DNA from: Alphaproteobacteria bacterium | Lineage (GTDB): Bacteria > Myxococcota_A > UBA796 > GCA-2862545 | Direction: 5' to 3' | DNA: 11,934 bases | Assembly: GCA_020632885.1 (NCBI GenBank) | Contig: JACKEQ010000077.1 | Location: 1 to 11,934 of the forward strand | Shown: positions 6,851-11,934 of the stretch, in pieces | Layout: each line of letters starts with the position of its first letter | How positions within the stretch are numbered: position 1 is the first letter of the stretch | Translations under genes and position numbers: made by a program | The notes under the pieces: generated by a model | What the model saw: the letters and a program-made list of their open reading frames with translations, nothing else | The model's database searches: none | Told to the model about the DNA's origin: nothing

Positions 6851-6866
6851 TGCAATGGACGAGCCT
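6851..6866 (-). promoter_or_regulatory. Sigma-54 (-24/-12) promoter of the aldehyde dehydrogenase gene
   Basis: The minus strand reads AGGCTCGTCCATTGCA. Against TGGCACG-N4-TTGCA it keeps the essential GG (6865-6864) and GC (6853-6852) with exactly ten bases between, the full TTGCA, and 5 of 7 bases of the -24 block. Transcription would start near 6840, about 24 bases before the dehydrogenase start codon and upstream of its ribosome site. The divergent gene encodes a sigma-54 activator, which strongly supports the call. Confidence 0.8.
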
Positions 6867-6895
6867 GAGGCATTGCCGGCGTCCGACCGTGGAGC

Positions 6896-6937
6896 TGTCG
6901 CAGGCTGCAACACGGTCGACTGCTTCACAACGCGACA
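6896..6937. promoter_or_regulatory. Candidate upstream activating sequences for the AcoR-like regulator
   Basis: Two imperfect 17-base palindromes lie upstream of the sigma-54 promoter. The first is TGTCGCA-GGC-TGCAACA (6896-6912), with one mismatch between arms. The second is TGCTTCA-CAA-CGCGACA (6921-6937), whose right arm keeps GCGACA. The outer halves also form a perfect inverted repeat, CTGTCGC (6895-6901) with GCGACAG (6932-6938). The centres are 25 bases apart, and about 50 and 75 bases upstream of the -12 element, within the usual range for enhancer sites of bacterial enhancer-binding proteins. A shared half-site TGTCGCA is proposed. Confidence 0.5.
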
Positions 6938-6992
6938 GGTGTAGCGGGGCGCGACGGTGCGAAGGCGGTTTCGCACTTGACTATGGGCGTAG

Positions 6993-8912
6993 ATGGTCGA
7001 AGATGCTCACATGGGGTGGCTGACGCTCGAGCTCGGGGGCACGGACGACCGGGAGCGGTTGCTCGCGGACCCGCGTCTGGACGACCGGGTGGGCGCGCGC
7101 TGGCACCGGGCCCTGGCGCTGGGCGCGACGGCTGGCGGTCCGGCCAGCGAGCCGATCGTGGGCGCGGATCGCCTCCGCGAGCACCGGGACGGGGTCGCAC
7201 CGCTGCTCGCCGTGCTGGACGACGTGCTGGAGCCCGTGCTGCACGGCTTCGGCGCACGGGACTACACCCTCGTGCTGGCCGACCGCCACGGGGTCATCGT
7301 GCGCCAGGACGCCGGTGGGGGCTTCGCGCACGCTGCCGATCGCCTGAGGCTCCGCGCCGGGTCGGTCTGGGACGAGGCCACCCGCGGCACCAACGCCATC
7401 GGCACGGCCATCACGGAGGCCCGGCCGGTGGTGGTGATGGGCGAGGCCCACCTGGCCCATCCGAACCGGGAGCTCGTGTGCTACGCCGCACCCATCCGCG
7501 ACCCGTGGGGCGAGGTGCTCGCGGTGCTGGACGCCACGAGCTTCGCCCTGGCTGCCGATCCGGTCGTGGGGGCCGCGATCTTCGCGACGGCACGGGCCAT
7601 CGAGGAGGCCCTGCACGCCCACGGCATCGCGCGGGCCACCGGTGGCGGGCTGGTGGAGCGGCTCCTCGGACGCCTGCGCGACCCCGCCGTGCTCGTGAGC
7701 CCGTCGGGCTGGGTCACCCACGCCAACCAGGGGGCGAGGGCCACCGGCCGCGACCTCGGTCCCTGGAGCAGCTCGCGGGTCGCTGATGTCGGTCGGGTTC
7801 GCGCGCCCGTCCAGAGGGCGCTCGGAGTGGCCGTCGACGAGCTGGACGCCGCCGCGCGCGGCCAGATCCGGCTCCCGGGGCTCGAGGTCGAGGCCATCGA
7901 GGTGGACCGCCGCACGGGCGCCTGGCTCGTGATCCTCGTGCCCCCGCCGCGTCGCTGCGGCCGTCCGTCCACCGAGGCCCTCCAGGAGCTCGTGGGCTCC
8001 GATCCCCAGATCGTCGCGGTGCGCGCCCACGCGGCCGCCGTGGGGCGCTCGAGCCTGCCCGTGCTCCTCCGCGGCGAGTCGGGCACCGGGAAGGAGCTCG
8101 TGGCGCGCGGTCTGCACGGCGTGAGCCCGCGCGCCGAGGGGCCGTTCGTGCCCGTCAACTGCGCGGCCATCGCCCCGGGTCTCCTGAACAGCGAGCTGTT
8201 CGGCTACGCGCCGGGCGCGTTCAGCGGCGCCGATCCCCGCGGCCGGGAAGGGCTCGTGGCCGCGGCCCACGGTGGCACGCTCTTCCTCGACGAGCTGGGC
8301 GACATGCCGAGGGAGCTCCAGGCCACCCTGCTCCGCTTCCTGGAGGACGGCTGCTACCGGCGCGTGGGCGAGGGCGAGCCCCGGAAGGCCGACGTCCGGC
8401 TCGTGTGCGCGACGTCGGTGGACCTCGAGGAGGCCGTCGCCGGCGGGACGTTCCGGCAGGACCTGTACTACCGGGTCGCGGGCGTCGTCCTGCGTCTCCC
8501 TCCCCTCCGCGAGCGAGCGGACATCGCCCTGCTCGCCCGGGCGCTCCTCGACCGTCTCACGCGCGAGCTCGGCCTCGACCGCGTGCCCTTCCTCTCCGAG
8601 GCCGCCATGGAGCGCATCCGGGCGGCCCCGTGGCCGGGGAACGTGCGTCAGCTCCGGCTCGCCCTGCACCACGCGCTGGTGGTGGCGGACGGCGCGCGCA
8701 CCCTCGAGTCCTGGCATCTGCCCGATCAGGCCGCGCCCATAGCGGTGGCCGCGGCGCCCATGCCCCAGGCGCCCAGCCTGGCGGACGCCCAGGTGCAGGC
8801 CGTGCGTCAGGCCCTGGCGGCCCACGACGGCAACGTCTCCGCTGCGGCGAGAGCCCTCGGCATCGCGCGCAGCACGGTGTACCGCATCCTCCAGCGGCAC
8901 GGACTGGGTTGA
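6993..8912 (+). CDS. Sigma-54-dependent activator, AcoR-like (GAF + AAA+ + Fis HTH)
   Basis: This 639-residue enhancer-binding protein has the AcoR layout. A GAF-type sensor region covers about 70-205, with RGTNAIGTAI at 131-140, characteristic of AcoR-like activators. A second linker/PAS-like region follows at 220-320. The AAA+ domain (about 330-525) has Walker A GESGTGKE (361-368), the sigma-54 contact loop GAFSGA (408-413, Ser in place of the usual Thr), Walker B TLFLDE (429-434), the arginine-finger region FRQDLYYR and WPGNVRQL. A Fis-type helix-turn-helix covers about 604-637 (NVSAAARALGIARSTVYRIL). It should bind upstream sites, sense a small alcohol, ketone or aldehyde-related signal and open the sigma-54 promoter of the divergent dehydrogenase unit. 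The ATG at 6993 has only a weak ribosome site; Met7 (7011) is an alternative start. It converges without any gap on the Rrf2 gene. Confidence 0.93.
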   Translation: MVEDAHMGWLTLELGGTDDRERLLADPRLDDRVGARWHRALALGATAGGPASEPIVGADRLREHRDGVAPLLAVLDDVLEPVLHGFGARDYTLVLADRHGVIVRQDAGGGFAHAADRLRLRAGSVWDEATRGTNAIGTAITEARPVVVMGEAHLAHPNRELVCYAAPIRDPWGEVLAVLDATSFALAADPVVGAAIFATARAIEEALHAHGIARATGGGLVERLLGRLRDPAVLVSPSGWVTHANQGARATGRDLGPWSSSRVADVGRVRAPVQRALGVAVDELDAAARGQIRLPGLEVEAIEVDRRTGAWLVILVPPPRRCGRPSTEALQELVGSDPQIVAVRAHAAAVGRSSLPVLLRGESGTGKELVARGLHGVSPRAEGPFVPVNCAAIAPGLLNSELFGYAPGAFSGADPRGREGLVAAAHGGTLFLDELGDMPRELQATLLRFLEDGCYRRVGEGEPRKADVRLVCATSVDLEEAVAGGTFRQDLYYRVAGVVLRLPPLRERADIALLARALLDRLTRELGLDRVPFLSEAAMERIRAAPWPGNVRQLRLALHHALVVADGARTLESWHLPDQAAPIAVAAAPMPQAPSLADAQVQAVRQALAAHDGNVSAAARALGIARSTVYRILQRHGLG

Positions 8913-9359
8913 TCAGGCCCCCTCGCAGGGGATCGACCGGGCCAGACGCTCACGGAAGTCGGCCGCGAGATCGGCGACCGTGACGCCCGCCAGTCGCGAC
9001 CGGAACGCGGACTCCGCGTCCACCAGGGCCAGCTCGACCGCCCGGTTGGCGGCACGCTCCATCAGGCAGCGCGCGTCGGCACCCGTGTGACCCACCGCGA
9101 ACAACGGCGGCGCCCCGAGCGCCTCGTAGAGGTCGAGAAGCGTGATCTCCCGCAGGGGGCTGGCGAGGGACCACCCTCCCCCGTGCCCCCGCGTGGACAC
9201 CAGCCAGCCTCGCTCCCGAAGCCCCGCGAGGGTGCGGCGCACCACGGCCCCATCGGTCTGCAGCATGGCGGCCAGCTCCGCCGATGTGACGGGCCTCCCC
9301 ATGTCCTCCAGGTGCAGGAGGAGGTGGAGCACCCGGGGCAATCGGCTGTCGTGACGCAC
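8913..9359 (-). CDS. Rrf2-family transcriptional regulator lacking the Fe-S cysteine triad
   Basis: This 148-residue protein starts with GTG at 9359, with GGGGAGGG just upstream and the sequence RLPRVLHLLLHL matching the first Rrf2 helix; a longer frame to 9524 has no family similarity. The winged helix is seen in TSAELAAMLQTDGAVVRRTL (25-44) and the wing in RGHGGGWSLASP (57-68). The dimerisation helix around 95-120 holds only one cysteine (Cys98); a second is at 145. IscR, NsrR and RsrR use three ligands in this region, so an iron-sulfur cluster is unlikely and the protein resembles the cluster-free group (YwnA/CymR-like). The gene diverges from the cytochrome operon with a 71-base intergenic region, in which I could not define an operator; control of itself and that operon is inferred from position alone. 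The stop lies directly beside that of the AcoR-like gene. Confidence 0.88.
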   Translation of the reverse strand: MRHDSRLPRVLHLLLHLEDMGRPVTSAELAAMLQTDGAVVRRTLAGLRERGWLVSTRGHGGGWSLASPLREITLLDLYEALGAPPLFAVGHTGADARCLMERAANRAVELALVDAESAFRSRLAGVTVADLAADFRERLARSIPCEGA

Positions 9360-9430
9360 GCCCTCCCCTAGTACAGCCCGGCTTCCCCGCCCAGGCCCCG
9401 GACGCGCTACGTGGACCCCGGAGGACACGG
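9360..9430. other. Divergent intergenic region between the Rrf2 gene and the cytochrome operon
   Basis: These 71 bases must hold the start signals for both genes. Visible elements are the ribosome sites (GGGGAGGG for the Rrf2 gene on the minus strand, GGAGG at 9420-9424 for the cytochrome gene). On the minus strand TGTACTAG (9367-9374) could act as an extended -10 for the Rrf2 gene, though it would lie very close to the start codon. No clear palindrome for an Rrf2 dimer was found. Confidence 0.4.
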
Positions 9431-11446
9431 ATGCTCGGCTGGACCCTGCTGCTCGGCTGTCCGGCGCCCACGCCCCCCGCACCCACGGAGGAGCCCGTGG
9501 ACACGGGCCTCCCGACGGCCCCACCCGCCGAGACCGTCGACGTGGAGGTCACCCTGGACGGCGAGCCCGTCGATGGCGCCTGGGTGGGCGTCGGTGGCGG
9601 CACCCACGCGCACACCGGACCCGACGGCCACGCCATCCTCCCGCTCGGCGGAGGCATCCGCCTGATCGCCTCCCACCCCGAGGCCCGCACCCTCTCCACG
9701 CGGGCGGCCGGGGCGACCGCGCGCATCGACCTCGTGCGGTTCGACCGTACCGACAACGAAGCGTACGTCTTCCAGGACCCCGGCATCCCGGGCGAGGCGG
9801 GCACCACCGCGCAGTGCGGGCACTGCCACGGCTCGATGGTGGTGGACTGGGCGGGCTCCCCACACCGCGACGCGGCCTCGAACCCCGTCGTGCACGACGT
9901 CTTCGCGGGCACCTCCCAGCTCCACGACGAGGCGTCCTGCACGGCCGCGAGCGGCGCGTGGCTCGAGGGCGTGGGTCCCGGGACCGGGGCCCCGGCCTCC
10001 CGCTGCTACCTCGGGAGCGGCGTGCTGCCCGACCTCGACCCCACGTGCGCGCCTCCCTGCGACACCACGGCCAGCGACACGGGCGGGTGCGCGGACTGCC
10101 ATGCGCCCGGCATCGACGGCCCCCTCGGCGGGCGCAGCCTTCTCGAGGCCACGGGCCTCGCGTTCACCGAGGGTGTGCACTGCGACGTCTGCCACAAGTC
10201 CGAGCGCGTCGACCTCACGGCACCGCCGGGCGTCGCGGGCGCGCTCGGCATCCTCCGCCCCTCGGAGGAGCCCACGATCACGGGGGTGGACTGGCAGCCC
10301 CTCACCTTCGGGCCCCTCCCGGACGTGCCGAACCCGCGCATGGGTGCCGTGCCCCGCGACCACTTCCGGACCGCCGAGCTCTGCGCGGCCTGCCACGAGC
10401 TCACCCAGGGAGCCCGCATCCCCGGCCAGGCCCTCGATGGGGCTCGCTGGCCCGACGGGCTGCCCGTGCTCTCGACGTACTCCGAGTGGTCCGAGGGCCC
10501 GTACGCTCCACAGAGCCCGTGCCAGAGCTGCCACATGCCGCCCGAGACGCGCTTCCGGAACGCCGCGGACCTCGACGCGGACGCGGTCCTCATCGACGCC
10601 GCCACCGGCTGGCCCCGCGCGCCCGGAGCCACGCGCAGGCACCTCTGGGACGGGCCCCGCGGAGACGGGCCCCTCCTGGGGCTCGCGGCGGCTCTCGACC
10701 TCGACACCTCCGTCGTGGACGACGTGCTCACGGTGGAGGTCACCACCACCAACGTGGGCGCGGGCCACGCCCTGCCCACCGGAGAGCCCATGCGGGCCGT
10801 GCTCCTCGTGGTGGAGGCCCGGTGTGACGGCACCCCGCTCGTTCCCACGGGCGGAGACGTCGTGCCGGCGTTCGGCGGCGCCCTCGATGCCCGCACGGCC
10901 GCCGAGGGTTGGTCCACGTGGCCGGGGGCCCGGGTGGGCGACCGCATCCGGGTCGTCGAGGTGGGCGGACCCCGCGACTACCCGGGTCCGCTGCAGTTCG
11001 GGGATGGCGGCTTCCCGGTCGGCGCGAAGGGGCTCTCCGTCGAGACGTACGTGGGCGGGTCCACCGTCACGGCGGTGGACGGCGACACCGTCACCCTGGA
11101 CGTCCCGCTGCCCGCGGGCGACCTCGCCTGGCGCGTCGATGGCGAAGGCCTCCCCGAGGACGGCGAGCCCAGCCGGGCCTGGGCGGGCGCCCCGGGCTTC
11201 GCGTTCGCCCGCGTCCTCGCCGACGCGGACGGCGCTCGCCAGGTCCAGCACCACCGGGCCGTGGACATCGTGAGCGACAACCGCCTGCCGCCTCTCGCGT
11301 CCTTCACCACCACCCACACCTTCGCGTCCACCTGCCCGGACCCCACGGTCACCGCGCGCCTGATGCACCGGCCCTACCCTGTGGAGGAGGCGCGCCTGCG
11401 GCGCTGGGACGGCCGCGACCGCCTGATGGTGGAGGGGTCCCGATGA
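9431..11446 (+). CDS. Multihaem (five CXXCH) cytochrome c lipoprotein
   Basis: This 671-residue protein begins MLGWTLLLGCPAPTP: a lipobox-like LLGC puts the acylated Cys at position 10, followed by a proline/threonine/acidic linker to about residue 35. A carboxypeptidase-regulatory-like beta domain follows (about 36-105). Five c-type haem motifs are CGHCH (129), CADCH (220), CDVCH (251), CAACH (318) and CQSCH (364). The C-terminal part (about 430-635) is beta-rich, with NVGAGHALPTGEP near 441-453 and DNRLPPLASFTTTHTF near 616-631, features of the cytochrome c554-like multihaem family found in environmental proteobacteria. Extra cysteines at 170, 192, 206 and 210 may form disulfides. It should sit on a membrane facing the periplasm or outside and pass electrons. 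The start is fixed by GGAGG six bases before ATG and the lack of an upstream in-frame start. The stop overlaps the next gene (ATGA). The electron donor and acceptor are unknown. Confidence 0.87.
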   Translation: MLGWTLLLGCPAPTPPAPTEEPVDTGLPTAPPAETVDVEVTLDGEPVDGAWVGVGGGTHAHTGPDGHAILPLGGGIRLIASHPEARTLSTRAAGATARIDLVRFDRTDNEAYVFQDPGIPGEAGTTAQCGHCHGSMVVDWAGSPHRDAASNPVVHDVFAGTSQLHDEASCTAASGAWLEGVGPGTGAPASRCYLGSGVLPDLDPTCAPPCDTTASDTGGCADCHAPGIDGPLGGRSLLEATGLAFTEGVHCDVCHKSERVDLTAPPGVAGALGILRPSEEPTITGVDWQPLTFGPLPDVPNPRMGAVPRDHFRTAELCAACHELTQGARIPGQALDGARWPDGLPVLSTYSEWSEGPYAPQSPCQSCHMPPETRFRNAADLDADAVLIDAATGWPRAPGATRRHLWDGPRGDGPLLGLAAALDLDTSVVDDVLTVEVTTTNVGAGHALPTGEPMRAVLLVVEARCDGTPLVPTGGDVVPAFGGALDARTAAEGWSTWPGARVGDRIRVVEVGGPRDYPGPLQFGDGGFPVGAKGLSVETYVGGSTVTAVDGDTVTLDVPLPAGDLAWRVDGEGLPEDGEPSRAWAGAPGFAFARVLADADGARQVQHHRAVDIVSDNRLPPLASFTTTHTFASTCPDPTVTARLMHRPYPVEEARLRRWDGRDRLMVEGSR

Positions 11447-11898
11447 TCGTGCTCCTGCTCGGCTGCCCGGCCCCCACGCCCGTCCCGACGGAGCCCGCCA
11501 CACCCGCGCCTGTCGAGACGGCCGACACGGCCGTGCCCATCGCGGTCCCCGAGCTCCGCTCGCCCGCCGAGGCCGTGGATCTCGACCCCGCGCCCGACGT
11601 GCTCCACGTGCGCCTGGTCGCAGCCCCCCACGTCTGGGACGACGGGACCGAGGGTTTCGCGTACGACGGCCAGGTGCCCGGCCCCACGCTCCGGGCGAAG
11701 GTCGGCGACACGCTCGTCGTCGAGCTCGACAACCAGCTCGGCATGCCCACGAGCATCCACTGGCACGGCGTGGACGTGCCGTACGCGATGGACGGCGCGG
11801 GCTGGCAGGTCTCCCCGGTGGCCGCGGGCGCCACGTTCACGTACACGTTCGTGCTCGAGCAGCCCGGGACGTTCTGGTACCACCCGCATTCCGTTTGA
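11443..11898 (+). CDS. Multicopper oxidase lipoprotein, N-terminal cupredoxin domain only (truncated or frameshifted)
   Basis: The 151-residue frame starts MIVLLLGCPAPTP, again with a lipobox Cys very early (Cys8) and a proline-rich linker, then one Cu-oxidase_3-type cupredoxin domain (about 45-151). It includes the typical YDGQVPGPTLRAKVGD, and both domain-1 halves of the trinuclear copper site: SIHWHG (His106, His108) and FWYHPH (His147, His149). Multicopper oxidases need a C-terminal domain for the type 1 copper and the remaining trinuclear ligands. Here a TGA follows two codons after HPH, exactly where relatives continue towards a conserved Gln and GLYG. The gene is therefore either broken by an indel or misassembled at the end. 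It is coupled to the cytochrome gene by ATGA with GGAGGGG upstream, which suggests electron flow between haem protein and copper oxidase. The rest of the gene lies beyond the window, so the possible repair cannot be judged. Confidence 0.8.
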   Translation: MIVLLLGCPAPTPVPTEPATPAPVETADTAVPIAVPELRSPAEAVDLDPAPDVLHVRLVAAPHVWDDGTEGFAYDGQVPGPTLRAKVGDTLVVELDNQLGMPTSIHWHGVDVPYAMDGAGWQVSPVAAGATFTYTFVLEQPGTFWYHPHSV

Positions 11899-11934
11899 CG
11901 GTCAACACGTCCTGGCCCGCGAATGGCGGGGAGA

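Noticed and set aside
6817..6873. N-terminal extension of the aldehyde dehydrogenase
   Set aside because: The upstream ATG lies within or before the sigma-54 promoter, and family members begin at MTYANP.
6977..6982. TTGACT as a -35 element for the activator gene
   Set aside because: No acceptable -10 lies at the right distance; it would fall inside the coding region.
5356..7023. 555-codon plus-strand frame opposite the aldehyde dehydrogenase
   Set aside because: Antisense to a gene with complete ALDH catalytic motifs; the translation is His/Asp/Val/Gly-rich without domain similarity.
6981..8900. 639-codon minus-strand frame covering the sigma-54 activator gene
   Set aside because: It mirrors the activator codon for codon and has no recognisable domain; the plus-strand frame has every expected AAA+ and HTH motif.
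9407..11503. 698-codon minus-strand frame opposite the cytochrome gene
   Set aside because: Composition is typical of a GC shadow, while the plus strand has five CXXCH motifs and coupled starts.
11916..11930. CCCGC-GAATG-GCGGG hairpin near the window end as a terminator
   Set aside because: Only a five-base stem and no following T run; such stems are frequent by chance at this GC content.
1..11934. CRISPR arrays, tRNA or rRNA genes, insertion sequences, integrase sites
   Set aside because: No regularly spaced repeats, no cloverleaf-like segment, no transposase or terminal inverted repeats were seen on either strand.

Overview
This is a very GC-rich window (by eye well above 70% G+C, with almost every codon ending in G or C). 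Two sigma-54 elements, a multihaem cytochrome and two lipoproteins with extremely short leaders point to a Gram-negative-type bacterium. Myxococcota or a related deltaproteobacterial lineage would fit, but no rRNA or other phylogenetic marker is present, so this is inference. No mobile element, tRNA, rRNA or CRISPR array was seen.

Layout. (1) Bases 1-291, plus strand: the end of a small ABM-fold protein, open at the window edge. (2) Bases 311-3735, minus strand: a translationally coupled pair, an RPH-type rifampin phosphotransferase followed by a family 1 glycosyltransferase of the macrolide/rifamycin type. The promoter region (3736-3982) carries a 19-base element resembling the rifamycin-associated element (RAE), plus a second inverted repeat. 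(3) Bases 3983-6816, minus strand: an ExaC/AldB-type aldehyde dehydrogenase, a DUF779 protein that overlaps it by one base, and a thioredoxin-reductase-like flavoprotein with a CPYC active site but no recognisable NADPH-binding glycine motif. (4) Bases 6817-6992: a divergent control region with a good sigma-54 promoter facing the dehydrogenase and two imperfect 17-base palindromes upstream of it. (5) Bases 6993-8912, plus strand: an AcoR-like sigma-54 activator (GAF, AAA+, Fis-type HTH). (6) Bases 8913-9359, minus strand: an Rrf2-family regulator without the usual iron-sulfur cysteines. (7) Bases 9431-11898, plus strand: a five-CXXCH cytochrome lipoprotein coupled by ATGA to a multicopper-oxidase lipoprotein. 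The oxidase stops after its first cupredoxin domain, close to the window end.

How the parts may work together. The dehydrogenase module looks like a classical aldehyde-responsive unit: the divergent activator probably senses an alcohol, aldehyde or ketone, binds the palindromes and drives the sigma-54 promoter. The phosphotransferase and glycosyltransferase are expected to modify different hydroxyls of a rifamycin-type ansamycin, so the coupled pair may be a two-step inactivation operon. It is the most notable system in the window. The cytochrome and copper-oxidase pair, divergent from the Rrf2 gene, looks like a surface or periplasm-facing redox module whose substrate cannot be told from sequence.
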